64,000 nucleotides of DNA from an uncultured Veillonella sp. (GCF_900545795.1 NZ_URAR01000001.1:186001-250000); one strand, 5' to 3'; counted from the stretch's first letter, positions 33,421 through 42,867 are shown. Notes: generated by a model from the letters alone, not told the origin. Translations and numbers: made by a program.

Positions 33421-33981
33421 TCAATAATCCCATCCTACCATAGAAAATAGAGCATCTTTAATTTGCTCTTCTTCTGACATTGGTTCAATTGGGAAAAAAG
33501 CATTCGTTTTACCTTGAATATCTTTTAAGCTCCCCCTATAAATTAAGTTGCCATGCACATCATAATAATGAAAATATTGATACATAAGTACATTAGACTT
33601 AAATGAAGCGGCCTCAGTACTTACAGAATAGGTAATCGTATCAGGCTTCACCTCTCTGCTATTAATCCCCAACCACTGTGAACCCACAGGAGTATATTTT
33701 CTCATTATATGCGCTTTTACTATGCGATCTTGAGCTACACCACTCGATGTAATACTTCTACGATCAACATAAGTTGTATAGTTCTGATTGGAATATACTT
33801 CAATCCAGCGTTCACCCTTTTTCGAAACACTAGAGCCTGCATCATAGCTTCTTGAAGATGTAGAAGAAGTTCCTAGTTTATCTAATGTCTTACTAAGCCA
33901 ACTAGCATCTACAGAATTATATGACACCAATAAAAAAGCCGGAATTAAAAATACAACCAATAAACGCAATAATCGTTTCAT
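33421..33981 (-). CDS. Secreted protein with a Veillonella surface-type domain
   Basis: 186 residues, function unknown. Signal peptide at residues 1-26 (MKRLLRLL, hydrophobic core, VDA-SW). The mature part has ERWIEVYSNQNYTTYVDRRSI and later ITYSVSTEAASFKSNVLMYQY. The W-x-x-V/I...Y-V/I-D-x-x-x-I pattern also occurs twice in the protein at 55426-56625, so they belong to one lineage, possibly related to surface-adhesin E-like domains (tentative). AAAGGAG lies 11 bases before the ATG at 33981; the upstream GTG overlaps that ribosome site. Single gene. Confidence 0.75.
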   Translation of the reverse strand: MKRLLRLLVVFLIPAFLLVSYNSVDASWLSKTLDKLGTSSTSSRSYDAGSSVSKKGERWIEVYSNQNYTTYVDRRSITSSGVAQDRIVKAHIMRKYTPVGSQWLGINSREVKPDTITYSVSTEAASFKSNVLMYQYFHYYDVHGNLIYRGSLKDIQGKTNAFFPIEPMSEEEQIKDALFSMVGWDY

Positions 33982-34102
33982 ATTTTGCCACACTCCTTTA
34001 AGTAAAACCCCATTTTCACTTCATATTCATATTACATTACTTTCAGTATAATAAATTTTTATAAACTTCTCAATAAAATTTTTAATACACTTAAAATATA
34101 TC

Positions 34103-34729
34103 TTAATCTGTTAGAAGCTGTCCTTCTGCACAAGTCCACCAGGCTTGTCCCACTGCTTTTGCTTCTTCCTTATCATGAGTCACCCAAAGGCAAGGAATGT
34201 CCCATTCCCGGATAATCTCAACTAAATTTTCACGCACCTGTTCTCTTAAATCCCAATCAAGGGAGGATAAGGGTTCATCTAAGAGGAGTATGACTGGCTT
34301 AGCATATAAAGCTCGCCCCAAAGCTACACGCTGCTGTTCACCACCAGATAAGGCACCCGCTTTACTTTCTACATGCTGACTTAATTGTAAACGGGAAAGA
34401 ATTCGCTCTAATAGTTCTTCATCGCCACGTTTACTATAAGTTATATTCTGATATACAGTCATATGCGGAAATATTATATTCCCTTGTGGCATATAACCAA
34501 CAAAGCGCTTTTGAGGACTTATACATACTCCTTGCGAACTATCAAACCAAGTACTGTCACCAAATTTAATGCACCCTGATGCAGGCTTAAGCAAACCAGC
34601 TAAACTTTTAATAATCGTTGATTTACCACTACCAGAGGCACCTGTAAGGGCTGTAATGCCTCTAGATAATTGCCCCTGACCTCTAACTATTATATTGGAT
34701 CTCTCCACAGTTATATCAAACTCTAACAT
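34103..34729 (-). CDS. modC: Molybdate ABC transporter ATP-binding protein
   Basis: 208 residues. Walker A GASGSGKST (residues 30-38), Q-loop MPQGNIIFPHM, signature LSGGEQQRV, Walker B ILLLDEPLSSLD and switch His (LWVTHDKEEA). It drives molybdate or tungstate import. It is much shorter than classic ModC (about 350 residues): the regulatory TOBE/MOP domain is missing, so direct feedback inhibition by molybdate is unlikely. AGAGGAG precedes the ATG at 34729. It lies 77 bases after modB, last gene of modABC. No clear terminator follows. Confidence 0.9.
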   Translation of the reverse strand: MLEFDITVERSNIIVRGQGQLSRGITALTGASGSGKSTIIKSLAGLLKPASGCIKFGDSTWFDSSQGVCISPQKRFVGYMPQGNIIFPHMTVYQNITYSKRGDEELLERILSRLQLSQHVESKAGALSGGEQQRVALGRALYAKPVILLLDEPLSSLDWDLREQVRENLVEIIREWDIPCLWVTHDKEEAKAVGQAWWTCAEGQLLTD

Positions 34730-34806
34730 GTATTTACTCCTCTGCACTTTATATTTAAATCGCAGTTCATTTTTGTCCCAATTAAATTGCCACTAAATTT
34801 ATAATT

Positions 34807-35472
34807 TTAGGGCTTAGTACTATTAAATAAATTGCCTTTTGTAATAAAATGAACAAACCACAAAAGACCTAATGTTAATGCACAAATATATCCAACTAGC
34901 TCAAAAGCTCCACCATAATCACCAAATTCAACCAAAGAGTAAATAGCTAATGGCATCGTACGAGTTAATCCTGGAATATTTCCAGCAATTAGTATGGTAG
35001 CACCAAATTCACCAAGCGCACGGCAAAAAGCCAATATGGCCCCTGTTACAATACCTTTCCAAGCCAAAGGAATCGAAATAGTAAAAAATATCCGAATTTC
35101 AGACGCCCCTAAAGTGCGGGCCACATCTTCAATAGTAGAATCTACCGAGCCCAAGGCAGCACGTACAGTCTGATAAAATAAGGGGAACCCGATAATAGAC
35201 GATGCAAAAACAGCCCCGGCCTTTGTAAAAACAACGCTTAACCCATGAGCTTCTAACCAAGCACCTAGGGCATTACCTGGTGAAAATATAAGTAATAAGA
35301 CAAAACCTATTACAACTGGAGGCAAAACTAATGGCAAAGTTACTAAAGAATCGATTAAGGCTTTACCTCGAAAGGAGTAACGCTTTAACATATAACAGAG
35401 CCATAATCCGACACCTACAATGCCGATTAAAGCAATACTTGCTACCTCAAGAGATAGCCATAAGGGACTCAT
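34807..35472 (-). CDS. modB: Molybdate ABC transporter permease
   Basis: 221 residues, about five membrane segments. The EAA loop that docks on ModC is typical: VARTLGASEIRIFFTISIPLAWKGIVTGAILAFCRALGEFGAT. AGGAGG lies 10 bases before the ATG at 35472; the longer frame from 35595 has an implausible hydrophobic N-terminus with several out-of-context Met codons and no ribosome site. It lies 148 bases after modA, so a separate internal promoter is possible. Confidence 0.95.
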   Translation of the reverse strand: MSPLWLSLEVASIALIGIVGVGLWLCYMLKRYSFRGKALIDSLVTLPLVLPPVVIGFVLLLIFSPGNALGAWLEAHGLSVVFTKAGAVFASSIIGFPLFYQTVRAALGSVDSTIEDVARTLGASEIRIFFTISIPLAWKGIVTGAILAFCRALGEFGATILIAGNIPGLTRTMPLAIYSLVEFGDYGGAFELVGYICALTLGLLWFVHFITKGNLFNSTKP

Positions 35473-35620
35473 GTATAAAAAACCTCCTACTCCAATTAGT
35501 TTCTGCATAAGACTTACGTAAAATATTATAAACTTACGCATACAATGCTCAATGAATAAGACAGTAAGCAAAATTTTGCCCATTCTATAAGACAAAATAT
35601 GCCTTATTTTTATAAATTAA

Positions 35621-36424
35621 TTAATTTCCACCCTCAGGTCTTGTAAAACCATATGTTTGTAGTACTTGTTGGGCTTGCTCACTAGTTAAATACTTATAAA
35701 ACTCCTGTGCCAATGTATTGTCATATTTAGTGACAATACCAATGGGATACAAAATAGCTGTATGACTATCTGCTGGCGCAGTATCAACGATTTGCACTTT
35801 ATTCTTTAAATCTAACGCATCTGTCTTATACACGAAACCTGCATCAGCTGATCCTTCTGCCACATAAGCAGCTACGGCTTTAACATCTTTAGCATACACC
35901 ACATGTGATTCTACTTGCTCCCAAAAATTTAAACTCTTTAACGTTTCCTGCGCGTATTTTCCCGCTGGCACGGTTTCAATTGTGCCTAAGGCAAGGCGAT
36001 TTACACTAGGCAATTGGTCAATTTCAATCGCTGCCTTACCTTTCTGTGTAATAAGCATTAAAGAGTTAGCCGTTAATGGCTTAACTTGAGATACCAAACT
36101 CTTATCTTGCAACATTTTCATATTCTTTTCGTCTGCTGACACGAAAATACTAGCTGGTGCTCCACTTTCAATTTGTTGACGCAAAGTACCTGAACCACCA
36201 AAATTAATAGCAATTTGATCCTCTTTTAAATTATGAGACTTAATAAAATTAGCCTTTAGCTCTGTCATAGCTGCTTGCAAACTAGCCGCCGCTGATACAG
36301 TAATCTTTTGATTTTGCAAGCCTGTTTCTTCTCCATTAGAATTAGCCGTTCTTCCACAACCAATTAATAACATAGCACTCAAGGCTATAGTAAGTGCTAA
36401 TATATAGGAAGTCTTCCATTTCAT
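35621..36424 (-). CDS. modA: Molybdate-binding lipoprotein
   Basis: 267 residues. Lipoprotein signal with lipobox LLIGC (Cys23). The periplasmic-binding domain matches ModA: ITVSAAASLQAAMTELKANF, NFGGSGTLRQQIESGAPASIFVSAD (oxyanion-binding Ser residues) and VYAKDVKAVAAYVAEGSADAGFVYKTDA. It captures molybdate or tungstate outside the inner membrane for ModBC. GAGGAG abuts an earlier ATG (36436), so the ATG at 36424 with 12-base spacing is more likely. No molybdenum-cofactor riboswitch was recognised upstream. Confidence 0.95.
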   Translation of the reverse strand: MKWKTSYILALTIALSAMLLIGCGRTANSNGEETGLQNQKITVSAAASLQAAMTELKANFIKSHNLKEDQIAINFGGSGTLRQQIESGAPASIFVSADEKNMKMLQDKSLVSQVKPLTANSLMLITQKGKAAIEIDQLPSVNRLALGTIETVPAGKYAQETLKSLNFWEQVESHVVYAKDVKAVAAYVAEGSADAGFVYKTDALDLKNKVQIVDTAPADSHTAILYPIGIVTKYDNTLAQEFYKYLTSEQAQQVLQTYGFTRPEGGN

Positions 36425-36832
36425 AATATTGTTCATCTCCTCAATATTATTACATGCAATCTTAACATGTCATCTTTTTATAAATTTATTTCTAAACTTA
36501 CTTATAATCTTATTTCTAAATTAATTTCTTATTTTATATGTATCTACACTTACATATAATTTTGTATATACTCATCTATATATTGCCACAATTATAGCTA
36601 CCTACAAAAAGTCTCTATTGTCTTATTATAGCGAATGTATTTATAAATTGTAAGTTAAATCATCTTACACATAGCACTTCTCCTAATATAAGTTTGTCAT
36701 AAATTTTATTGTCAACTCATTGAGAATTCGGTATAGTTATATATATAACACTATTTTTTGTCATTTTCACAAATTTCTTACTATAAATACTAAGTATATA
36801 CTTCTATAACTTAGCCAAAGGGGGCTATTCCA
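36425..36832. other. Divergent intergenic region between modA and the AEC gene
   Basis: About 400 AT-rich bases. It holds the AEC promoter and palindrome (listed). I found no convincing modA promoter, although it must lie in the left part. Confidence 0.5.
36709..36749 (+). promoter_or_regulatory. Promoter and overlapping palindrome of the AEC gene
   Basis: TTGTCA (36709-36714), 17 bases, TATAGT (36732-36737). The perfect palindrome GTTATATATATAAC (36736-36749) covers the -10 edge and start site. It resembles half-sites of ModE boxes, but that link is speculative. Confidence 0.6.
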
Positions 36833-37813
36833 TTGACTCTATTTCTGCATATTTTTTGGACCAGCGTTATTCCTATTCTGGCCCTAGTTGTAGTAGGCTT
36901 TTTCTTAGACAAAAAATTTAATTTAGACTTGCGCTCTTTAAGTAAGCTTAATTTTTTTATCTTATTACCTGCCTATGTATTTCGCTCACTCTATACGGCT
37001 CATTTAAATCATGAAAGTATAGAAATTGCCATCGCCGCCTTTGTCATTCTTTGTTCTAATGGCATCATGGCTTGGGGAGCCTCAAAATTCATGGGCTATG
37101 ATCAAAAGAAAACACAAATTATAAAAAATGCTACCATGTTTAATAATGGCGGCAATATAGGCATTGCCATTGCCACCTTTGTATTTTCGAATATGCCTTA
37201 TATTGTAGATGGAAAAACACCTTATCTAGATATTGGTATCGTGGCCGTAATAGGGACTTTTATTATTCAAACTATCTTTTGCAATACCCTTGGATTCTAT
37301 CAAGCAGGCAGTGGCCTCTTAACACGCCATGATGCGTTACAGCTAGTCTTCCATATGCCAGTGCTATATGTAGCACCATTAGCACTTTTGCTTCGCTTGT
37401 TGCCATATGACTTAACAACATTTGTTCTCTGGTCACCAGTAAACATTTTCGCTAGTGCCTTCGTGGGCATGGCTATGATTACCTTAGGCGTGCAAATTAG
37501 CCGTACACCATACAATTTTTTCAAAAAGGATGTTATGGTGGCTACTACCTTGCGCCTAGTAGGAGGCCCATTGCTCAGTGCCTTTATTATGTTTTTATTT
37601 ATCATCGGCTATGGCCCTGTTCATCCTGTAGCTGCTCAAGCTATTATCATTACCTACAGTGTACCGTCCGCAGTTAATACAGCCCTCATAGCTTTTGAAA
37701 TGAGAAATAACCCAGAGCTAGCAACCCAAATCGTAATGGCCACTACAGTCTTATCGGCTATTACCCTTCCTCTAGCCATCATGTTTGCTTACTATATTTA
37801 TCCTGTCTTTTAA
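36833..37813 (+). CDS. AEC-family (auxin efflux carrier-like) transporter
   Basis: 326 residues, ten membrane segments in two five-segment repeats. Typical features: KLNFFILLPAYVFRSLY in segment 2, FNNGGNIGIAIATF in the mid-region (broken helix with conserved Asn), and AQAIIITYSVPSAVNTALIAFEM near the C-terminus. Relatives export or import organic acids such as malate or malonate; the substrate here is unknown, but Veillonella metabolism centres on lactate, malate and succinate. The start is TTG: AAAGGGGGC lies 8 bases upstream and the next in-frame ATG would delete two helices. Single gene with terminator. Confidence 0.9.
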   Translation: MTLFLHIFWTSVIPILALVVVGFFLDKKFNLDLRSLSKLNFFILLPAYVFRSLYTAHLNHESIEIAIAAFVILCSNGIMAWGASKFMGYDQKKTQIIKNATMFNNGGNIGIAIATFVFSNMPYIVDGKTPYLDIGIVAVIGTFIIQTIFCNTLGFYQAGSGLLTRHDALQLVFHMPVLYVAPLALLLRLLPYDLTTFVLWSPVNIFASAFVGMAMITLGVQISRTPYNFFKKDVMVATTLRLVGGPLLSAFIMFLFIIGYGPVHPVAAQAIIITYSVPSAVNTALIAFEMRNNPELATQIVMATTVLSAITLPLAIMFAYYIYPVF

Positions 37814-37838
37814 AAAATACTAGTTATGTATTCAAAAA

Positions 37839-37877
37839 TAAAAACAGCTCACCTACTTAAGTAGATGAGCTGTTTTT
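37839..37877 (+). terminator. Terminator of the AEC gene
   Basis: AAAACAGCTCA/TGAGCTGTTTT arms with inner CTACTTAAGTAG, then T run. Confidence 0.88.
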
Positions 37878-37908
37878 CAATCTTAAATTTTCGATAATTC
37901 CATGCTAA

Positions 37909-37995
37909 ATTCAAATTACTCTCAAACTAACTTTAAATAATCCCCTAACTAAACTTAAATAACTCCCTAACTAAATTTAAATAATCCCCCAACTT
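37909..37995. repeat. 22-bp tandem array capturing the dioxygenase stop codon
   Basis: Anchor TAAAT (or CAAAT) at 37912, 37934, 37956 and 37978, exactly 22 bp apart. Minus-strand units: GTTGGGGGATTATTTAAA.., GTTAGGGAGTTATTTAAG.., GTTAGGGGATTATTTAAA... The first encodes the terminal Trp-Gly-Ile-Ile-stop. Confidence 0.85.
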
Positions 37996-38792
37996 AAAGA
38001 GGTCATACTCAAACTCCCCCACACATAATCATGAGTATATAAGGCATAGGGCGTCAAAGCGAGGGCCTCTATACTGCCAGGACCGAGTACAGCGCCCAAG
38101 CAGTAAAATAATGGTGCTAAATGATCGGGATGCTCCGCTGCTACCTTAGCTCCAGGGATAGCTTCCCAATGTAAGGCACCTAATAAATCATTGTCCTTAG
38201 TAGGATCTAATTTACGCAATAAAGACTCCTCAAATGCTTCTGCAGGAGGTAATGCTGTAGTACCCAAACTAGGGTTAATTAAGCGCAAATTATGGACAAT
38301 ATCGCCACTGCCTATAATTAGTACGCCTTCTTCACGCAGAGGACTTAGTAATTGCCCTAAAGCAAACCACTGCCGCGCATTAAGCTTATAATTAACGGAC
38401 AATTGCACAACAGGAATCTGCGCTTCTGGATACATTTTTAATAAAGGCGCATATGCACCATGGTCATACCCTCGATTGTCTTGTAATACGACTTTATCTC
38501 CTAATAAATCTTTAACCCGATGAATGAGTGCTTTTGATGTAGGTGCACCATATTCTAATTCATAAATTGGATCTGGAAAGCCATACATATCATATATCAT
38601 ACTTGGCTCTTCATCACTTTGAAGTAACGTTTTATCAGTATACCAGTGGGCAGAAATCATTAAAATCGCCTTAGGCGTTGGAATCTTTTGAGCCATATCC
38701 TCCCAAGTTTTTGTCCACGGATTTTCTTCAATTAAATTCATTGGCGACCCATGCCCAATAAATACAACTGGCATTTTTTCCTTTGTTGACAT
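37977..38792 (-). CDS. LigB-type extradiol dioxygenase family protein (YgiD/DODA-like)
   Basis: 271 residues. It matches the YgiD/4,5-DOPA-dioxygenase-like group: VVFIGHGSPMNL (metal His at about 14), SAHWYTDKTLL (His about 47), DHGAYAPLLKMYP and GSGDIVHNLR (His about 174), which supply a Zn or Fe site. Bacterial members open catechol rings in vitro; the natural substrate is unknown. AGAGGTG lies 8 bases before the ATG at 38792. Its last codons form the first unit of a 22-bp tandem array. Confidence 0.9.
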   Translation of the reverse strand: MSTKEKMPVVFIGHGSPMNLIEENPWTKTWEDMAQKIPTPKAILMISAHWYTDKTLLQSDEEPSMIYDMYGFPDPIYELEYGAPTSKALIHRVKDLLGDKVVLQDNRGYDHGAYAPLLKMYPEAQIPVVQLSVNYKLNARQWFALGQLLSPLREEGVLIIGSGDIVHNLRLINPSLGTTALPPAEAFEESLLRKLDPTKDNDLLGALHWEAIPGAKVAAEHPDHLAPLFYCLGAVLGPGSIEALALTPYALYTHDYVWGSLSMTSLSWGII

Positions 38793-38879
38793 ACACAACA
38801 CACCTCTTTTGTAATTAAATCAAAGTTATTCTATTGGCTTTACCATTATGTATCAATCAATTCATTGGCAAATATATTT

Positions 38880-39010
38880 AGCCTTTTAAATTTTACGATG
38901 TTAATTTTCAGGCCTTTAAATTTTTAATTTTATGTTTTTAGCTTTAATCTTTTATAATTTTCTAGTCTTTTAAATTTAAGTTATAAGCCTTTTATCTTAT
39001 ACACTAAGTT
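38880..39010. repeat. Degenerate 22-30 bp tandem array upstream of the dioxygenase gene
   Basis: AGCCTTTTAAATTTT-like units start near 38880, 38910, 38940, 38964 and 38986. The remainder of 38793-39130 is AT-rich without a gene. Confidence 0.6.
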
Positions 39011-39130
39011 TTATTATTTTCTTCTTATTTTCAAATTATATCTTGTAACCCTCTTCTTGTAATATTTAAACTTACAAGTAAATCGTAACATAAAATTTAC
39101 TAGAACGCAAGGCTGTGTGTCTATGAATCC

Positions 39131-39159
39131 TTGACGAATCATATCAAATTCGCTAGAAT
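39131..39159 (+). promoter_or_regulatory. Promoter of tRNA-Thr
   Basis: TTGACG (39131-39136), 17-base spacer, TAGAAT (39154-39159), about 15 bases before the tRNA. Confidence 0.85.
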
Positions 39160-39173
39160 AACAAAGTAGACAT

Positions 39174-39249
<76 letters not shown>

Positions 39250-39279
39250 TCGAAAACACTAGGTTTTATGGGTCTTTTC

Positions 39280-39302
39280 AAGGCTTATAGGCCTTTTTTA
39301 TA
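39280..39302 (+). terminator. Terminator of tRNA-Thr
   Basis: AAGGC-TTATAG-GCCTT followed by TTTTA. Confidence 0.7.
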
Positions 39303-39319
39303 TCTAAAAATAACCGCTA

Positions 39320-39387
39320 GCATATGCCGATGGCATATATTTTTAAGCAAAATATGCCATTTTTATGCCATCGATTATGCCATCGTT
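39320..39387. repeat. ATGCCAT repeat cluster 3' of tRNA-Thr
   Basis: The palindrome ATATGCC-G-ATGGCATAT-like site (about 39323-39340) is followed by three direct copies of TATGCCAT (near 39351, 39364 and 39376; the last two as TATGCCATCG). The pattern resembles arm-type integrase sites next to a tRNA att site, but no integrase is present. Confidence 0.5.
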
Positions 39388-39486
39388 AGAATTCTTTACT
39401 CAATCACAAAGTAATATAGCTATTTATTATCTTGTACTTTAATTCTTAAATGACCTATAAAGTATGGAGATAATTTATAAATTTAT

Positions 39487-39524
39487 AAAAAGCAGTAGAA
39501 GTACTTTACTTCTACTGCTTTTCT
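39487..39524 (-). terminator. Terminator of the 39550 gene
   Basis: AAAAGCAGTAGAAGT/ACTTCTACTGCTTTT arms followed by TTATAAAT on the minus strand. Confidence 0.85.
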
Positions 39525-39549
39525 CATTCTATTAAATTTTACTTACTGA

Positions 39550-39897
39550 TTAATATTTCGGCTTTTTAGCAAATTGACGTGCTGTATAGAACAACTGGCT
39601 CACTTGTTTACCAGTATCATATTCTAGGGAATATTTGTGATTATATTTATCTACATACATTTCAACAGAATTGCCTCTGTGCCACAGAGAAACGTCCTTA
39701 TATTCCCAACTAGTGCCATACACGAATTTTGCCTTAAAACGAATTGTACCGTCACGGTTCTGAATTACACTATCATCAATAATATAAATGTCAGCATTCG
39801 CTACATGAGCGCCCCATACATCTGTAGCACTAGCCTCTTGAGCACCAGCAACTAACAATAGGGCGGCCAAAGTCGCTCCTACGAAGAATTTTTTCAT
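39550..39897 (-). CDS. Small secreted protein of unknown function
   Basis: 115 residues. Signal peptide residues 1-24 (MKKFFVGATLAALLLVAG, cleavage ASA-TD). The mature part of about 90 residues is beta-rich: VWGAHVANADIYIIDDSV, FKAKFVYGTSWEYKDVSLWH, VEMYVDKYNHKYSLEYD. The layout (exposed Trp/Tyr strands, no Cys) recalls other small exported Veillonella proteins such as the one at 33421, but no family is assigned. AGAAGGGAG precedes the ATG at 39897. Single gene. Confidence 0.75.
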   Translation of the reverse strand: MKKFFVGATLAALLLVAGAQEASATDVWGAHVANADIYIIDDSVIQNRDGTIRFKAKFVYGTSWEYKDVSLWHRGNSVEMYVDKYNHKYSLEYDTGKQVSQLFYTARQFAKKPKY

Positions 39898-40071
39898 AAG
39901 AAAATCTCCCTTCTTACACATAGTTTGACTACTATAAAATAAAAACTCAACAAACTATGTAAAACGATTTACATAGTGTTTCAATTTATATTATGACATA
40001 GTAAATCAAATTATGTTTGCTAAATACGGCGCATATTGGTATGTATAAGAAACTTTATACTAAACCAAAGT

Positions 40072-40111
40072 AAAAAAGCCCCAGACTTATTTCTCTAAGT
40101 CTGAGGGCTTT
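40072..40111 (-). terminator. Terminator downstream of the DsbA/FrnE-family gene
   Basis: AAAGCCCCAGACTTA/TAAGTCTGAGGGCTTT, with TTTTTTACTTT on the minus strand. It lies about 215 bases after the stop at 40327, beyond a repeat array. Confidence 0.75.
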
Positions 40112-40123
40112 AAATATGCAGCG

Positions 40124-40290
40124 AAGCACGCCAATATCTCAATAAAATATCGAAACACGACTAGCATACAATTATATTATTAAAACGCAACTAGAGTGTA
40201 AATATAGCATTATAAAGAAATCAGTAATGCATCTAATATTCAAAACTAGCTAATGTATAATGTAATATAAAACTTATACACAAATCACAC
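40124..40290. repeat. About 29-30 bp degenerate tandem array downstream of the FrnE-like gene
   Basis: Units beginning GAAACACGACTAG, AAAACGCAACTAG, AAAGAAATCAGTA, AAAACTAGCTAAT and AAAACTTATACAC start near 40152, 40182, 40213, 40242 and 40269. It fills most of the gap between 39898 and 40326 together with the terminator at 40072. Confidence 0.65.
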
Positions 40291-40326
40291 ATGCCTAGCA
40301 AAAAATCTTACAAATATAATTGCCAA

Positions 40327-40977
40327 TTAATTAGCCTGCGCTTTTTCTACCATTTCACGCAATACATTTTCAAATTCTTCCACAGGCAAGGCACCTGGTA
40401 AGGCCACTTGATCATTGACTACAAAGAATGGCACTGCCTGAATACCGTAACGCGCTGCCAAGGCTTCTTCTGCTCGCACGTCTTCACCATAGGCCTCACC
40501 AGCTAACACAGACTTTACTTCCTCTTCCGGTATCCCTACTGCAACAGCAGCCTGTACTAGCACATCTGCATCAGACAATGATTTACTTTCTGTAAAATAT
40601 GCCTTATATAAAATATCGCTCAAAGCCTCTGCTGTTTCAGGCGATTTTGATTGAGCTAATTTAGTTATGCGATGAGCATCGAAAGTATTACATTTTTTAG
40701 CTTTGTCATAATGGAAATCAAGGCCAATAGCCTGCCCCATTAAATTAATACCATTAATCTTGTCTTCCGCTGCTTCGCGTGAAATGCCATATTTCTCAGC
40801 AAAGAAATCAACCACAGCTACATCCATCACTTTAGGCGCTGTAGGATCTAATTCAAAAGCTTTCATAGTAACAGTAAAATCTGCCACACCTTTTAATTTT
40901 TGAATGGCCGCTTCTAAATGATTACGTCCAATATAACAAAATGGACAAGCATAATCTGACCAATAAATAATTTCCAT
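40327..40977 (-). CDS. DsbA-family oxidoreductase (FrnE-like)
   Basis: 216 residues with thioredoxin fold and long helical insertion. The active site is CPFC (Cys11, Cys14) at the first helix (WSDYACPFCYIG), and cis-Pro is in GIQAVPFF (about 185), typical of the FrnE/polyketide DsbA-like group (COG2761). No signal peptide, so cytoplasmic; likely thiol-disulfide or glutathione-like exchange. AAAGGAG lies 6 bases before the ATG. It follows the ABC operon in the same direction, separated by a 27-bp repeat array. Confidence 0.93.
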   Translation of the reverse strand: MEIIYWSDYACPFCYIGRNHLEAAIQKLKGVADFTVTMKAFELDPTAPKVMDVAVVDFFAEKYGISREAAEDKINGINLMGQAIGLDFHYDKAKKCNTFDAHRITKLAQSKSPETAEALSDILYKAYFTESKSLSDADVLVQAAVAVGIPEEEVKSVLAGEAYGEDVRAEEALAARYGIQAVPFFVVNDQVALPGALPVEEFENVLREMVEKAQAN

Positions 40978-40989
40978 ATATAACTCCTT

Positions 40990-41118
40990 TCAAGATAATA
41001 ACCTGAGGGGCTTTTCACGAACTAATCCTCCAGATTATTTCTCACATACTAATCCCCTGGGTTACCTCTTACGAAATAATCTCTCAGGTGACGTCTTACA
41101 TACTAATCCCCTAACCTA
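40990..41118. repeat. 27-bp tandem array capturing the ABC exporter stop codon
   Basis: Anchor TAAT at 40996, 41023, 41050, 41077 and 41104, each exactly 27 bp apart (for example ACTAATCCTCC, ACTAATCCCCT). The first minus-strand unit adjoins the stop codon at 41116-41118; the last reaches the ribosome site of the FrnE-like gene. Confidence 0.85.
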
Positions 41119-42867
41119 AACGCTCATACCTTTGGCATAATTATTATACAATTCTCTATAATAGCCATCCTTGCTCAATAGTTCATCATGGGTCCCTTGT
41201 TCCACAATTCGACCATCATTGACTACAAGCAAGAAGTCCGCATCACGTATAGTAGACAATCGATGGGCAATTACAATGCCTGTGCGCCCCTTCAAGAGAC
41301 TACTCATAGCCTTTTGCACTTCCACCTCTGTCCGCGTATCCACACTAGCCGTAGCTTCATCTAAAATAAGCACACTAGGATTCATCAAAAAAGCTCTCGC
41401 AATTGTAATCAATTGTCTTTGCCCTTGCGATAAATCATCGGCTCCATTTTTTAGTACTGTATCATAGCCCTGTGGTAAGGTACGAATAAAATGATCCGCC
41501 ATTGCAAGCTTTGCAACCGCCACAATCTCTTCGCGACTAGCGTCTGGTTTGCCATAGGCAATATTATCCGCAATGGTACCCGTAAAAATCCAAGTATCTT
41601 GCAATACCATGCCCACCGTTTGATGCAAAGTCTTCCGACTTAAGGCTCGTATATCTACACCATCAATAGTAATCTTACCATGAGATATTTCATAAAATCT
41701 CATAATCAAGTTTACTAATGTGGTCTTACCTGCCCCTGTAGGGCCTACAATGGCCACTAAACTGCCAATCGGAATCGTAAAGTTTACCTTATCTAATAAA
41801 AGGCGATCTGGCGTATAGCCAAAGGACACATCTTCAAATGAAATAGCTCCTTTAGCGGCTTCACTCCATTCATGAGTGCCTCCATCCTCTTCTTCCTTCG
41901 TATCTAATATTTCATAAATACGTCCTAAAGCAGCTTGCGTTTCTTGGAACTTTGTTAAAATATACGAACTTCGCGAAATAGGATCACTCACTTGTGTTAC
42001 ATAGAGGAAGAACGCTTGAATATCCCCTAGTGAGATTTGCCCACGTAAAACTAATAAGCCCCCTTGGATCGCTACCAATACATAACCAATCTGATTCATA
42101 AAGCTTACTAAAGGCATGATAATTTGCCCCATGAAACCAGCTTTGCGCTCATAAGTAAAGAGCGTCTCATTAAGACCTGTTAGTTGTTTTGTCATGACAG
42201 ACTCTAAACTAAATGCCTCTATAATTTGTTTGCCTGAAATAACTTCTTCTATACCACCATTAAATGCACCTAATGCTTCTTGATTTCGTAAATAAATGGT
42301 ACGCGCTATACGAGATGTCAACCCGAGGCTAATAACCCCCACAACAATAATACCTACAATAATAGCCGCTAATTGTGGGCTAATTAGAACCATCATAGTG
42401 AGCGCCCCTATAATGCCTATAAAGGACGATATTAAGCCTGGAATCCCCTCGCGCAAAGTCTCTGCAATAGCATCTGCATCACTAGTGAGACGGCTCAACA
42501 AATCGCCTCGATTCTGACGATTCACATAAGACATAGGCAGATGATATAAATGCGTACTCACCCGTTGGCGTAAATTAAATACCATCGTTTCCGCCACATC
42601 AGCCATAATATATTCACCAATATAAGTGCATATTGCATGAGCTCCGTATAGAGCAATAAGCCCCAATATGAGGATATCCGCTTGGTCTATAATCGTACTA
42701 ATATGAAAGCCTTCCTGCAAACCTTGCACAATAGCATCCATAAATAAGCCCAATAATCTTGGCGCCGTCATTTCAAATAAAGCAGCCCCAATAAGTACAA
42801 TCACTAATACGATTAGCAAGCCCCATTGGCTGCGCGATTCATATAAAAATCGTTTAAATATACTCAT
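41116..42867 (-). CDS. ABC exporter half-transporter, consensus NBD subunit
   Basis: 583 residues: six-helix exporter membrane domain (1-310), then NBD with Walker A GPTGAGKTT (about 369), signature LSQGQRQ, Walker B VLILDEATAS (catalytic Glu present) and H-loop AHRLST. It overlaps the preceding ABC gene by ATGA, so the two are coupled and probably form a heterodimeric drug or lipid exporter of the BmrCD/TM287-288 type in the inner membrane. AGGAGGTGTCC precedes the ATG. Substrate unknown. Its stop begins a 27-bp repeat array. Confidence 0.93.
   Translation of the reverse strand: MSIFKRFLYESRSQWGLLIVLVIVLIGAALFEMTAPRLLGLFMDAIVQGLQEGFHISTIIDQADILILGLIALYGAHAICTYIGEYIMADVAETMVFNLRQRVSTHLYHLPMSYVNRQNRGDLLSRLTSDADAIAETLREGIPGLISSFIGIIGALTMMVLISPQLAAIIVGIIVVGVISLGLTSRIARTIYLRNQEALGAFNGGIEEVISGKQIIEAFSLESVMTKQLTGLNETLFTYERKAGFMGQIIMPLVSFMNQIGYVLVAIQGGLLVLRGQISLGDIQAFFLYVTQVSDPISRSSYILTKFQETQAALGRIYEILDTKEEEDGGTHEWSEAAKGAISFEDVSFGYTPDRLLLDKVNFTIPIGSLVAIVGPTGAGKTTLVNLIMRFYEISHGKITIDGVDIRALSRKTLHQTVGMVLQDTWIFTGTIADNIAYGKPDASREEIVAVAKLAMADHFIRTLPQGYDTVLKNGADDLSQGQRQLITIARAFLMNPSVLILDEATASVDTRTEVEVQKAMSSLLKGRTGIVIAHRLSTIRDADFLLVVNDGRIVEQGTHDELLSKDGYYRELYNNYAKGMSV

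Noticed and set aside
36425..36600. Molybdenum-cofactor riboswitch upstream of modA
   Set aside because: The region is AT-rich with no GC-rich multi-helix element of the expected kind.
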